Part shown: piece after piece, positions 49,377 to 61,905 of the stretch
How positions within the stretch are numbered: the stretch's first letter is position 1
Layout: each line of letters starts with the position of its first letter
Assembly (NCBI GenBank): GCA_922989275.2
Contig: OV277871.1
Span: 31,630,693-31,694,692 of the forward strand
DNA length: 64,000 nucleotides
Direction of reading: 5' to 3'
Source: Gari tellinella
Lineage: Eukaryota > Mollusca > Bivalvia > Cardiida > Psammobiidae
Translations under genes and position numbers: made by a program
The notes under the pieces: generated by a model
The model's input: the letters and a program-made list of their open reading frames with translations, nothing else
Database searches by the model: none
Told to the model about the DNA's origin: nothing

Positions 49377-49627
49377 CCCTTTACCCAATAACCCGTTTAT
49401 AACATTAAATTCAGGTGATCACTTAAAGCAGGTTGAAAGTAAAGCAGAATGTGCCTTAAGGCACACACTGCTTTACTTTCAGCCTGCTTGAAACTACCAT
49501 CTACTAGGCTACATAAAAATATTTGTTATGGTAGGTGTTCATGAGGGTATAAACTGGAACTATTTTCTTCAGCGGATGAATAAAATCCATGTGCTACATG
49601 TAAAAGTCGCTTCTATAAGGGAAAGGG
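49377..49627. mobile_element. Family E MITE with TTAA duplication
   Basis: TTAA|CCCTTTACCCAATAACCC ... TATAAGGGAAAGGG|TTAA, a piggyBac-type signature. The centre is a palindrome: AAAGCAGGTTGAAAGTAAAG ... CTTTACTTTCAGCCTGCTT around GCCTTAAGGC. Confidence 0.82.
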
Positions 49628-49843
49628 TTAAAGAATCACATAAAACTATCACATAAGACGATTCTATGGTTCAATATGCACAAGACCCATGCTTTTTGCA
49701 AATAAATTGACAGTAAATAATCTGGCAAGGCGTTATCACCAAAAGGTCGTCAGGAGATGTCTTTAAATAAAAGGTCAAATTGTTTCATATATAAGCGGTC
49801 AAGGGGTTAAAAGTTCAACGTGTTTGCGTATTTCTTGTTTCAG

Positions 49844-49997
49844 GTATGTCCAGGGGAGGAGAGTGCCAATGCCGCAACATTGCGATCACTGAGGGCTAGC
49901 GAAACGTGTGCATATTTAAAAAACAATAACATTTATGACGTGATTAACGAAAACTCCGCAAATTATGCGGAAACTGGGTCGAGATTCTGGCATGAAA
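49844..49997 (+). CDS. ADAMTS-like gene, exon h (Cys-rich region, start)
   Basis: Acceptor TTGTTTCAG|, donor |GTAATT. It joins exon g in phase 0 (NTG|VCPGEE) and encodes 51 codons plus one nucleotide, including ASETCAYLKNNNIYDVINEN and YAETGSRFWHE. The frame stays open past the donor, but only the GTAATT site matches the phase of exon i. It corresponds to the CAxxN...W segment that opens the ADAMTS Cys-rich domain. Confidence 0.78.
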
Positions 49998-50059
49998 GTA
50001 ATTATGATGTGCACTTTGTTATTGCTTTAACGCTGTTCTTACAAATAGGTTCTACAGTA

Positions 50060-51169
50060 AAATAATATTAACGTTTCCGAAAAAACATGCTTACGATAAA
50101 CCCTTTATAACAATTGCAAACAGTTTGGAACTAGATTAGTCGCAGGGTAACCCGGTATTACCTTCTCTGATCAGGCTCAATACTATTTTCCTTACATATG
50201 AGCCGTGCCGTGACAAAGCCTGCCTTATTGCATTGAAAACAGTGTAGCCCAAGGCCAGCCGCCGCGTCTTTGACGCGCCGACTGGTCTTGATCTTCTCTG
50301 TTTGGCATCAACAATACTCTAAAGCATTGTATTTAACTGTATTATCTATGGTGTTTTACAGTGTAGACCAACCTCAGATAAAGAGTCTGAGATGACAACG
50401 CTACTTGGTCCGTATAATGCAATAAGGCATGTTTTGTCATGGTTCAGCACATATATAAGGTAACTTTCTACATTTACTGTATTGCGTTTGCGTTCAACGT
50501 TTTCTCCACCGTACATGTACACCATGAACAGTGAATGTTTCAAACGTAGACTGAAGAGTATCCTGTCTTATTGACTCCCATGTTGCTTTCATACTAGGAC
50601 GAAAAAGAGGGAGCGTTGTACAAGCTTGTGTTGGATAAATTAAGGGTATCAATTTTAACCCGTTTTACATTGACATTTTATTATATTATATTGTATTATA
50701 TTACATTATATCATATTATCTAACATTATATGTATTTCATTATATTATGTTATATTATATCATATAATTTTACATTTATTCTGTTCAATGTAACAGTAAA
50801 TAACATTGTTAGTCTATATTATATAATAATATTATTGAAAACATCATTTTATTGATTTCTAAAGCAATTTTCTAGTTGCATATCCAAATAAGTTTAAACT
50901 TACATGACAGTTTCAGCACTCCGTCGGAGTGCCTTCTTCAGACTGTGAAATTGACCGTTGGAGGATGACGTCATTAGCTTTGTTTACTACTGGGTATTTG
51001 TCCCGTAGTAAACAGAGGCCGGTAGATGGGGCTCATTAGATATCCCCCTTCGTCCCTGTTCATTACTCTGTCCTCCTGTACGCTGCATAGTGATTCTTTT
51101 TAACATATGCTATCCTGATGAATTTTTTTCGTGATCATTTTATTGTATAATATTTGCTATATTATCCAG
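50060..51169. other. Intron with core-palindrome fragments and an AT-rich simple repeat
   Basis: 50105-50185 and 50240-50305 hold broken core palindromes (GCCGCCGCGTCTTTGACGCG). A short family A right end is near 50480-50510. 50660-50770 is an irregular ATTAT-type simple repeat. No exon is seen. Confidence 0.5.
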
Positions 51170-51354
51170 ATCATGGTCAGTGTGAGGTGACATGTGACAC
51201 TATTGGTGGCTACTCTCCACCGGTTAACTCGCGATTTGGACTTATGCCAGACGGAGTTGGGTGTTCAACTGACACCACTAATTCCTTTGTGGAAACGAAC
51301 AATCTACCAAGGGCGGTGGGAAAAACAGGTTACTGTGTGCAGGGATATTGTGAG
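51170..51354 (+). CDS. ADAMTS-like gene, exon i (Cys-rich region)
   Basis: Acceptor ATTATCCAG|, donor |GTAGGT. Two nucleotides complete the split codon, then 61 codons: HGQCEVTCDTIGGYSPPVNS, GLMPDGVGCSTDTTNSFV and GKTGYCVQGYCE. The C-x-x-x-C pair, PDGxxC and CVxGxC are the defining blocks of the ADAMTS Cys-rich domain, which contributes to substrate recognition. It ends in phase 0 and joins exon j after a 10.4-kb intron. Confidence 0.88.
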
Positions 51355-51599
51355 GTAGGTATGATTTGGTCCGAATGTTATAAAGCGTTTGAGTTGAGTC
51401 TAAGATCGTTCTCGAGCATTATATTAGTCAGATTTTCAAGAGCCAAAGCTCACACCAGACCTATCAAATGCTTGAGACCGATTTTAGATTCATCTCAAAC
51501 TTTTTATAACATTTGACTCAGGCTCCAAACTATTTGCCACCCTGATTAGCTTGAAAAGTCAAAATTATCAAACAGTCTTTCTTTTCAATATTTTATAAC

Positions 51600-52239
51600 A
51601 ATGAGTTTGCGGTTCTTTTGGGTTTAGAAACACAGAATGTAAACTCCGGTGTATCCCTTCCGGAAGCTGCGATCAACGAATCGACAAAATGTCACGAAAT
51701 AGACCACACCCAAGCGAAACGAGTAAGACTTAGCTTTATTTTACAGCCCTGTGTTAAAAAACAATTGAAAGATATGGCCAAGTACACTTGCAAGATAAAT
51801 TTCTTTCAGTTCACCAACTGTCTTTCGAATCTGAAGCATTATCTCTCTGAAATAAGCTTCTGATCACTGTCATCGCCTACTGACTCGCCGTGGAAGCGTG
51901 ATTTAAAACTGTTCCAGCGACACCTGAAGTTAATTTCTACTGACGCATTACTATTTAGCACTCGCAGATAGAATACAAAAGTATCTGTTAATAAAAATAA
52001 ACAGAAAAAACAACATAATGCGATTTCTACAAACAGGAATGGTGTATGACTAGCTGCTTATTTATTAAATGTCACTGTATGACCAGTTGTGATTTTCCTG
52101 CATGTTAGCTGTGATTTATATACTATTTACCCTATACATGTATTACCTTAAACATCTTTTTGATAGAAGGTTGACATAGTTATTTCAATCTCATATTGTA
52201 TGATCACTACGGTGTGACCCCAGTGAAGCATATATAAAG
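51600..52239. other. Intron; contains half of an inverted duplication
   Basis: 51632-51685 (AGAATGTAAACTCCGGTGTA, TCCCTTCCGGAAGCTGCGAT) recurs inverted at 59920-59972. Nothing else is recognised. Confidence 0.45.
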
Positions 52240-53105
52240 ACTATTCGAGTGTCAGTCCTGTCCACTGTTCAATATTATCAATACATGTCCTTTTCTGTCT
52301 TCCTTGTCTCCTTTTTCCTTCTATTGTTCCTTGTAAAAATGTCTTTGAAAGGCCACTAGATCGAGTGACATGACCGTACCATTTCATCTTCCTCCGTTTG
52401 ACTATAAATGAAAAAAGACATAATGTTTACCTATATGGTTAACTACTAATTGTCTGACTTTTTCATTGGAAACGTGCTCCATATACGAGATGCACAAGAT
52501 GGTCCGAAAACATCTCATCTCATTTTCTTCTTAAGTTCAGTTGTCAGTGTTCAGCTCTCACACACATAAAGAAAAATTGACAGTTTCAACCAATGCACAC
52601 ATAAGTCTGATCTTGCGTTTCGTTGTGATCCTGGTGTCTGTCAAACTATGCTTTAGTCTTGTGATTGCTGTTGCTGTCTCTGCCGACCTTGTTAGAATTT
52701 CTGGCTTGGAATCCTCGTCACTGATAATTTAGCGCCTAGGTATTTAAATTGTTGTACTCTTCTTAGTGTCTGGACATGCACAATAATGTCTGTAGTGATG
52801 GTGTGATTATTGTTTGTCATTTTCTTTGCGAATTTCGTTGCGGCACCACCAAGCTTTTCAACCAAGGAAGCAAGTTCTGCTTCACCACCCGCCAAGCTAT
52901 CAATATCATCAGCAGATCTTAGATTTGTGATGTTACGTCCTACGATACTTATTGTTCCAGCATGTTCTTCAAGCGCTTCAAGGAAAATTTTCAATGAAGT
53001 AGGGGAAAGTAGGCATCCCTGGCGAATTCCAATTGATGGATAGAACAAACTTTACTGGTTGTCCTGCTCTGGTTTCAATATAGATTAAATCATCGGATAC
53101 TTGCC
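52240..53105 (-). pseudogene. LINE reverse transcriptase relic, second type
   Basis: The minus strand from about 53105 reads TRAGQPVKF, GIRQGCLLSPTSLKIFLE and NLRSADDIDSLAGGEAELAS. The last corresponds to the catalytic FADDxDxLA motif with Phe changed to Ser. FKYLGAKLS follows, and then the frame is damaged through ATAITRLKHSLTDTRITTK. This is the RQG...SP / ADD / KYLG order of a non-LTR retrotransposon reverse transcriptase, of a different lineage from the relic at 5423-8100. Stops and frameshifts make it non-functional. Confidence 0.78.
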
Positions 53106-53417
53106 ACAAATTATTTACTTAAAAAAATGAACAGATGACACATGTTCTTTATGTTCTTTATGTAAAAATGAAACAGAAACATTGTTACACTTATTTTAAA
53201 ATTTTAACGTCAGCAAGTAGTTTTGGAGGCAGTTGTTATATTATGTTAATATCAAATGTAATACTGACTTGGTAGAATGGAAAGCATATCATATCTTATT
53301 TTGTGCTGCAATATGGACACCATAATTGATAATATAGCACTATTTGTACTACTGTAGGATCACTAGCCAGTTGCTATCGATTGATGATTTTAAAATTCAC
53401 ATAAAAACATATACTCA

Positions 53418-54045
53418 GCAAAACTGCTAAGTACCCCAACTTAAATATCCTTTGTTATTTGAGGTTTTAATCAAATAATTTTTGTTAACACGCCAAAACG
53501 TGTGTATGGAGATTATTGATCGACTGAAACCGGTTTTTGCGGTGTTCAGTCAGGCGTTGTGTGTAGCTGGGGCAAAGGCTCGAACCAGGGTAAGTAGCAC
53601 GTACAGCACTGGCTGTGTTCTTGAACATTTATCGCGTTTACTTCAACAGTTAGAACAAACACGAAATTGGTGACCAAGCTTCCGGCAAAGCACCACAGGA
53701 TCGGAAGTGTAGCAGATGAACGAATACGCTCGTGTGCAAGGGTCACAACAAGAAGGCAAGACTGGTGCATTATTGTGAGCCATCTTCGTCAACGGTACAT
53801 GGCTGTAGTGAGCAATGGCGGTGGTCAAACACGTTATTGACATTGCTCCAAGAATGTGACCTTTTGTTGGCACTATGCCTTATTCTTCAACTTATAAAAG
53901 CATCATTTTCTCATATACATTGTTATGTTCTCCATGAAATAATAAAAAATAGTAATATTTCATAAATAAGAAAACCCCTTTACGCTTTCACCATCCATGA
54001 AAAAGAAAGTTCCAATATAGTCCCTGGGGTACATAGCAGTTTTGC
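53418..54045. mobile_element. Family D DNA transposon, short copy
   Basis: GCAAAACTGCTAAGTACCCC at the left and GGGGTACATAGCAGTTTTGC at the right. The interior shares CGCCAAAACGTGTGTATGG with the longer copy at 1963. Confidence 0.7.
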
Positions 54046-54871
54046 CAAGTATATTACCATACGGAGAGACTTATTGCGATAAAAACTTTCCAATTACCTA
54101 AATTTGAAGCTTTGTGGGCCCAATTCAAAGAACTTATTCAAGACTAGCAGTTTTGAGATAAGTCAATAATCGATAACTTCAATAATCTATAACTTCATTT
54201 GTCTTATAAACTTTTAACATAGATTGTTAGTGCCCACCTTAATCAAATGCAAAATGGTTTGAGATGTACACTTGCAATATAATATGTCTACTACCTTCTT
54301 GTAAAGATAATATTACTTTCGAACAGACACTCCGGTATAATACATGTACCACTGGACCCCTTCGGGCATACGCTGGTCACCTGCCCCCTTTGTTGTTTTA
54401 AATTTGATTTCTCACATTTGTCCTTTTTCTATGTTTTAAAAACAGAATGGAAACAGTTAATTTGCGCGAATGTCCTTTCTATTTTTGATTTATCCTATGT
54501 AATTAAAACTAAATATTTACATTGGCCCTATCTATTTCCATTGTAAAATTCGGTGTTCATTTCATATAGACACTCAAACCTTAGGAGGCGGAGCTTAGGC
54601 TTAAGTCGCTGCGCATTAATCTTCACTACCATAAAATTAGAAATCCACGTTGTATTTGACCTAGATTGAATCTAGTTTATTTCCCAATCTTTTTTTTAAC
54701 CAATATATATAGATTTTATATTCATATCGATATAAATTATTTACACTCATTGTGAAACAAAATGCAGTAGGAAGCGCTCCGAAACTTTGTCCGTCTGCTA
54801 CGAATGTTTATACCCCTCGCAAACAATTGTTTGGCGCCCAATGTAACCGGGTGTTCTTTATAAAGAAACAC
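54046..54871. other. No recognisable feature
   Basis: Non-coding intron sequence. Confidence 0.5.
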
Positions 54872-54955
54872 CCGCGCCGACCCGGGTTTGAACCCGGGTC
54901 GCCAGGTTTGCAGTCATGCACTCTATCAAGTCGCCATAAAAGCCCACTTGTACAG
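54872..54955 (-). repeat. tRNA-Cys-like SINE head
   Basis: The minus strand reads GGCGACTTGATAGAGTGCAT, GACTGCAAACC (anticodon-loop-like, GCA) and a well-paired T-arm GACCCGGGTTCAAACCCGGGTC. The acceptor stem is poor and no terminator was seen, so a SINE head or tRNA pseudogene is more likely than a working gene. Confidence 0.5.
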
Positions 54956-54959
54956 TAAG

Positions 54960-55610
54960 GCCGTTCAAGTCATGATAAACCTACACGCTGTGACATACTC
55001 CCCCCGACAACTTGAAACTTATGCACAGTGCGTCGATGCTCCAGAGGGGCCCTGTACTTAATGGGAAGAAGAAGAGAAACTTTACAGAATAATCACTGAA
55101 ATTACTGGTTAATAGCGCTAATGATAGAACAAAATTCACAAAACACTAGTAATCCTCAGCTCCTGGTCGGTTCGAACTAACGCGATTCATGGTTTTTGCC
55201 GAAATCTTTCTGTCGTTCATTTCGCTTGAACACCGAAAAAAATCAATTCATTTCTTAATTGAAAGCATTCATATCATTCAATGGTGTTGTTCAAACCTAA
55301 GTATTTGACACATTTAACCCTTTAACTCTGGAAGTACAATTAAGGTCCCAATGTAGTAAAGAGTAAGTTTTGACCATTTATTAGATATAAGTTATTCATA
55401 ATATATTGCTAGATATGAATAACATGAAGCTTGATAATGGGGACAGTGGGCCCTATGGTGTCGCTGCTCATTCAGATCGTCTCTTTGAGACGATCTGTGA
55501 GTAGTATCATCATGGGGTTTGGTTATGTAATGAGTAAGAAAATGTGGGATTTGCTTAATTTACTCCCTCTTATCTGGAGTCCTGAAATGGTAAAATTTCG
55601 GGCCAGTGAA
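54960..55610. other. No recognisable feature
   Basis: Non-coding. It may include the body of the tRNA-headed repeat. Confidence 0.4.
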
Positions 55611-55614
55611 TTAA

Positions 55615-55859
55615 CCCATCACCCCATAGCATGTTTCTAGTATTGAGGATACATGATCACTCAAAGCAAGTTGAAAGTAAAGCAGAATGTACCTGAATGC
55701 AGATTCTGCTTTACTTTTAGCCAACTGTAAAGCTATCATCTGCTAGAATTTAGAACATATTTCTTATTATACATATTCATAGCTGTAAAAATATGACTCC
55801 TTTTCTTCAGAGGAAGAATAAATGAAAGCCGTAAAAAGGCGTATTTATGGGGTACTGGG
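55615..55859. mobile_element. Family E MITE, diverged
   Basis: TTAA|CCCATCACCCCATAGCATG ... GTATTTATGGGGTACTGGG. The hairpin arms are AAGCAAGTTGAAAGTAAAGC / GCTTTACTTTTAGCCAACTG. Confidence 0.65.
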
Positions 55860-57420
55860 CTGATACACTGAACATATATATATTATATAAATGAAAAAGG
55901 AACTCGATGCTGGAAATAAATATCGGAAAAAGACGTAATGAAAAATATATATTGAAAATATCAGATGCTTGCTCTGTTAACCCTTCCTCGATAGATGCAC
56001 ATTGGAGCACCTATACAGGCCCCTCCACACATGATGTGCCAGAAAGGAATATTAAAGTCCCAACATTACTGTCAAATTGCCAAAATCGCGCACTTTTAAA
56101 ACCTGAAAATGTAGGCACGTTCATATTCTAAACCTATAAAAAGAAGTAATCCGCGATGATTATGGAGGCAACATTGCACAAAACCCCGTGAAATTGGTGG
56201 AAACAAGTCGACTTTTAAATCTGTTTTGTTGACATTCGATCGAAGACGAATTATTACGGAAATGCTCCGGCTTCGCTCGGCTTTGCGCACAGTGTATATG
56301 AATTTATCGCCGCGCTCCGTATCACTCACGTGACCTTTATCGGAACCACCGTTAGTATTATTTGTAAACAAACCCACTTAAAATGTAAACCATCACGATA
56401 AGAATTCGACACATTTAGGTAGGATTCTTTACGAAGTGGGGGCATATGTCAGGCTTCTTTCACGCGATTTCACTTAGTTATAATACATAGAAAATGCACA
56501 TATGTAAGAAATTGCGCGTTTAAAACACCAATCTCAGTAGGATTGTGCCTTTAATGTATGGTGTTGAATAAAAGTGCTTGTTTAAGTTAGGAGGAAGGTA
56601 AAGCTGAAAACTCTAACAAGAACTATCTGCTTTGCAGTTAACTTGCTTTAATCAGTAACCTGTTAAACTCAGCTAGATACAGATGATTGGGCACTATTAC
56701 CTATGGAGGAGGGGTTTGGGAGACCTATACATTGTATATGTACATGTATAATGTATCGACTATGTAAACCCCATTAATTGTCCCGTTCAAGCCTGACAGT
56801 TTTAATAGGCAAATAAGACTGAGAAACGTTTATGTTGGCTTTACAGGGTTTGTATTCATAGTTCACCTGTTTCATAAAACTAGGGACAGTGAAGACATGG
56901 ACTGGAGGGCCCTAGAATAGGGTCCCCTTATCTGGGTATACACTGTTTGCATCGGAACAGTGTGTCCTTAAGAACAATAAGTTTACTGTTTGCATAGGGT
57001 ATGTATATCCGCTACTTGAGTCAAATATTTAATCTAATGATAAGAAATACTAATAATGGCATTTGTGAAATTTCCAGGCAAACAGATAATTATAATTGAA
57101 TTAAGAACGTTTTCCTTATACTCTATTAGCCATCTCCTCTACCGAATTTAACAGCTACACACGGACACACATTTAACTGCTCCTCCAGATATGCCCCTTA
57201 AAGGACTGCAAATGTACAGTTTTGAGTACAAATGCCAATGAGTGGGATAAAAGAAAGGCAAAAAGCTCCTAAAGGACCTTTTTGACTTGCTTTCATCTGC
57301 TTAATGAAAACAATAAGATGTTTCTTGTAGTGGAGGGGTTTGGGAGATTTAATATGGATTACTTGCCTGTACAACCTAACATGTGTAGTAATATGTAGGC
57401 AATGTACAGTCAATCCTGAG
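55860..57420. other. Intron, nothing firm
   Basis: A family E-like arm pair is near 56590-56655. No exon is seen. Confidence 0.45.
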
Positions 57421-57421
57421 T

Positions 57422-57660
57422 TACCTTCTTCCCCATAACTTGTTTCTAGTTTTGTAGACAAGTGGCCACTAGTAGTGGATGGAAAGGGAAGCGGAATACG
57501 CCTTAAGGTGCTATTTGCTTTACTTTTGGTCTGCTTTAAGCTATCACCAGCTAAAATATATAAACTGTTTCATATGATACAACTTCATGACTGTATAAAT
57601 TGGAACTATCTTGTTCAGTTGAGAAATGAATTTTAAGAGCGTAAAATGGTGTATTTATTA
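57422..57660. mobile_element. Family E MITE, degenerate
   Basis: TACCTTCTTCCCCATAACTT start, a weak hairpin (GAAAGGGAAGCGGAATACGC / GCTATTTGCTTTACTTTTGG) and GCGTAAAATGGTGTATTTAT near the right end. Confidence 0.5.
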
Positions 57661-60030
57661 AGCAAGAGTTATCTCACCTTCGTGTGAACCAACCTAATGA
57701 GCGATTGATGCAGAATTTACTTTAGTCGTATATGAGAGGTATATGTACACAAGTTGAGGACAGATATTAGATATAGTTACTGAATATATAGGTTACTCAT
57801 TAGCTATTCATGTTTCTCAATTATTAACTGACCCCCCCCCCCCCCCTTTTACAAATTATAATGCCGATCTCTACTACTTCTCATAATATCAAAGTATTGT
57901 CATAATATTTCTATTGAGGCTTGATCAATGCTGTTGTCGAAATGGGAATGATATGCAACAGAATGGAATAAATATAAAATTTTCTTAAATTGAAAAAATA
58001 CAAAACCCCACGACAATGAAGAACATGCTACAGGTACGCGCTACCTATTAACGGAAATATTAGTAACCATTGAATATGATAACATGTACAGAATATAAAT
58101 GTAAGGTGTGATGGTGGATGGACCCCCGACCCCATCACATCTATGACGGGGAAATAAATGGGTTGCAATGCAACTGAAATTACCAAAAACAAATATTCTG
58201 GTTGTCTTTTCATAGAGTTTTTGAAGGAATTTGATAAGTACTCGTACAGACATTGAATTATACTTTCTGCTATCTATTTGGATAGTTTTCATTAAAAAGA
58301 CACTATGTTGAACATATTAGATGCATATCTCAGAGACTAAAGGGATTTAATAGGGTAGGGGTGTAAGCAATAAACATGGCTAAATTTCTACACTTTGCCG
58401 CACACCCAGTCTGGTTAAAACTTGCTGTAATTCACTTTTACTTGCAGGATTTTGATCAAATAAAAAGTGATGATGCGTCTGAGGCCGCGTCTTTCAAAAC
58501 TGGCATACTTGTTCACTTGTAGCCCAATCTATGTATTTTAGGGATAAATTTTCTTTGAAAATGAAGAAATTTTACGAGAAAATCATCGTTTTGAGAAATC
58601 AAAATCTACATTGAAGCATTGTTTTAGAATTGGTCTTAGTTTTACATTCGATTCAGATATTGATATTATAAACATACTGAGACAACCAACACCCCACCCA
58701 CACCCCACTTCGTATATCGAACGCAGAATTTTTATACATACCATAGTTGCTCGGTACGTCTAAATATAGAGTCAGGTAAAGTGAGAAAAGTCAGGTAGAG
58801 TTAAATGCAAGCATGCTGGTGCTTATTTAGTGTTTAAATGCATAATTCTAATGTAAAATTCCACATTATAATCTCAAATATCATGTTTTGGTCCATTTTC
58901 AGTAATATTCCCATGATGGCGATCCCCAGTTTGGTCGACGTAGAGTCAGAGTCAGGTGGTGTAATAAGGGGCTATATGTGTGTGAGTGTGTTTCCATTTA
59001 TTCAACACTTTCAGTGAAGGCAGTTAAAGACAAGGAATAGATTGAAGCAACATACAGATTCAAAACACAAACTTACATTTCGATTCACGAGTGGGTGTAA
59101 TAAAAGGGGCTTCAACTCGCTCTATAATCATAAAGGACACTTGGGATCCAACGACAAAGTATTGGAGGAGAAGCGTAGTAAATGTCCTGCTACATTCCAA
59201 TACAAGAGCTGTCTGCGAATACTAGTTTCCAGCACACGATTGCTGATGTGGGTTTGTTCCATAGACATTTTATCATTGTCAATATAAATTGGACCTCAGG
59301 CTATACAAAGAGTGCTATTCAAACCAATATACCGTGTCTGACCTGTGTCTTAAAGGTCTGACAAACGTCAGAATAAATTGTTATGTAATATATAACGAGT
59401 AAATTGCATGGGTGTTCGTTGCCTTCATTTTATAGATTCACTACTATAAATACTTAACACCCGACCTTGTAACGAAGACAGAGCTCTCAGCTAGTCATAC
59501 ATTTCATTCACGATAAATCTCAGCTAGTTATACAGTCACATTGCAGCTAGTCATACAGCGGTTGAAATTAGGTCAGATTTATTTATGACGAAGTTTTCGT
59601 GTAAAAATAATATTGTACATTATACATTTTTAGGTAGATATTTCATTCATTTTGCCATTTCAATCATGCGTGGTGCGGAAATGTTTCAATGGACAGAATT
59701 TACGATACTTCTTTGAAGCACCTGTTGTTTTCACTTGGTACGCAGCGATCATCATGTCAAAGATTCAATGTTTATTTATCACAACATTGTAGGAAGAGGT
59801 GTGTTGAATGTTTTAAACTGTATCACAATATTTCATATAAGCTAGCTTGTTAAAGTATTGGAAACTTACTCGTCAAAGTGGTCTGCATCCATCCGTCAGA
59901 GAAAATATCGGTAAACATCTCGCTTCGCTGATCGCAGCTTCCGGAAGGGATACACTGGAGTTTACATTCTGTGAGAAATTTAGCCGAAAACTCTGTTGAT
60001 TCCTTTTATAGTGGTGTTGGACTTGATAAA
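57661..60030. other. Intron, nothing firm
   Basis: A C16-17 run at about 57832 and the inverted copy (59920-59972) of 51632-51685 are the only features noticed. Confidence 0.45.
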
Positions 60031-60033
60031 GTA

Positions 60034-60280
60034 CAGTAGAGAACACTTTTTTCTTTCTCAATAAACGCGTTTACGCTTAAATTATTATTGTTATTGCAAA
60101 CAAATTGGAGCCAGATCAGACGCCGGGTAACCCGGGGTCTGATCAGGCTCCAAACTGTTTGCCACTAAAATAAACATGAATTGTCAGAATTGTCCAAAAC
60201 TGTATTTTTCTACATTTGAGTGCTTTGCGTTTGTGTTTCGTTTGCGTTTAAACGGGAATGAATAACGTTTTCTCCACTCT
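60034..60280. mobile_element. Family A MITE
   Basis: TA|CAGTAGAGAACACTTTTTTC ... CGTTTTCTCCACTCT. The core is GACGCCGGGTAACCCGGGGT. Confidence 0.8.
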
Positions 60281-60371
60281 ACATAGTGTTTTAAAAAACT
60301 TACAATAGGGAAGACGTCATTGCTTCCTGTTTAAACCATATTTCTTTCTTACTAATGTGTTTGAGCTAATA

Positions 60372-60616
60372 CAGTGGAGAATCTGTTATTCTTTCCCGTT
60401 TAAACGCAAACGTACGCAAACGCAAAACACTAAAACGTAGACAAGTCAACTTTTGGACAATTCTGATAATTCATGTTTATCTTGGTGGCAAACAGTTTGG
60501 AGCCTGATCAGACGCCGGGTTACCCGTTGCTGATCTGGCTCCAAACTGTTTGTAATAGAAAAAAACAGTTTTAGCGTAAACGCGTTTATTGGGAAAGAAT
60601 AATGTATTCTCCACTG
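60372..60616. mobile_element. Family A MITE
   Basis: TA|CAGTGGAGAATCTGTTATTC ... TGTATTCTCCACTG|TA. Two bases are lost at the core tip (GGGTTACCCGTTGCTG). Confidence 0.85.
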
Positions 60617-60628
60617 TACCATCGTAGT

Positions 60629-60890
60629 GCTCCCTCTCTAGAACAACACTCTGTGGGAGACAAATATTGTGTGTTGTTCGGAGAGAGTTGTTGTAGGGAG
60701 TGATAATTATTATCTCTAGAGTACGTTTGCAAAACAGTTTGGACGCAGCGTCTGGTATGGTTGTAAACTGTTGTTACTCTTCTTCATGTTTCTTCTGTCA
60801 AAATGTCAAATATGGAACTTTGAGAAAAACAGCAGACGATAAGTTTAAGCAGACAATACTGCAGCAGTGAAAGCGTTATTCTTGTTTGGT
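60629..60890. mobile_element. Family C element, eroded
   Basis: GTGCTCCCTCTCTAGAACAA, an inverted TTGTTCGGAGAGAGTTGTTG, a short core (GGACGCAGCGTCTGG) and the GAAAAACAGCAGACGA block shared with 15412-15700. Confidence 0.5.
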
Positions 60891-60913
60891 GAACAGTGGT
60901 AATCGTTATTGTA

Positions 60914-61136
60914 CAGTGGAGAATCTGTTATTCTTTCCCAATAAACACGTTTACGCTAAAACTATTATTTGCAGTGCAAATAGTCTGGAGCCAGATCAGA
61001 CGCCGGGTAACACGACGTCTGATCAGGCTCCAAATTGTTTGCCACCAAAAGTTGTTCTTTTCTACGTTTTATCGCTTTGCGTTTGCGTTTGCGTACGTTT
61101 GCGTTTAAACGGGAAAGAATAACAGATTATCCACTG
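60914..61136. mobile_element. Family A MITE, short right arm
   Basis: TA|CAGTGGAGAATCTGTTATTC ... CAGATTATCCACTG|TA. The core is GACGCCGGGTAACACGACGT. Confidence 0.82.
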
Positions 61137-61473
61137 TATTTCCAAACACTTTTGACCATATTAGACGTAAGGTGAATTATCCGGCGCATGATCGGATTTC
61201 CAAAATGAGCACTTCCTTTATTAACATTAATAAAAAATGTATTTGTGAAAGGTTGAAATGCAACAACAGTGACGCAAAAAAGTTGTCCGGAATGTATTGA
61301 ATGGTTTCTGCAATACAAAATCAATACATGTTACCAGATTATATTACAAGAGCCTCAAAGTAAAACGATTTTACTCATTAGTAATGGAGAACATCTTTTT
61401 CCAAATAAACGCGTTTGTTTCAAACACTGTTCCACTATAGTGAACAGGATTTGAGCCAGTGTAAATGCCGGTA

Positions 61474-61722
61474 CAGTGGAGAAAACGTTATTCTTTCCCA
61501 ATAAACGCGTTAACGCTAAAACTATTATTTCCATTACTAACAGTTTGGAGCCAGATCAGACGCCGGGTAACCCGACGTCTGATAAGGCTCCGAACTGTTT
61601 GTTACTGAGATCAACATGCACTATAAGAATTGTCCGAAAAAAATGCATTTTTCTACTTTTTTGTTCTTTCCGTTTGCGTTTCGTTTGGATTTAAACGGGA
61701 AAGGATTACGTTTTCTCCACTG
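61474..61722. mobile_element. Family A MITE
   Basis: TA|CAGTGGAGAAAACGTTATTC ... CGTTTTCTCCACTG|TA. It ends 65 bp before exon j. Confidence 0.88.
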
Positions 61723-61787
61723 TATGCTTTGAATTTCGTTTATAGTGTCTACTTGATTGAACCATTGTCATATGTTTTTATGTAAAG

Positions 61788-61905
61788 GAATTTAACTGTG
61801 CAGACACAAATTCAGAGAATTCGAAAGACGGATGTGGGGTGTGTCAAGGTGACGGTTCAACGTGCACGGTGACGGAGCAGGTCTTTAGTACAACTGTTGC
61901 CAACG
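61788..61905 (+). CDS. ADAMTS-like gene, exon j (end of Cys-rich region)
   Basis: Acceptor TTATGTAAAG|, donor |GTACGT. The phase-0 join with exon i gives CVQGYCE|EFNCAD. Thirty-nine codons include SKDGCGVCQGDGSTCTVTEQ, the CGVCxGDxSxC block that ends every ADAMTS Cys-rich domain, followed by VFSTTVAN leading into the spacer. One nucleotide is left for exon k. Confidence 0.9.
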
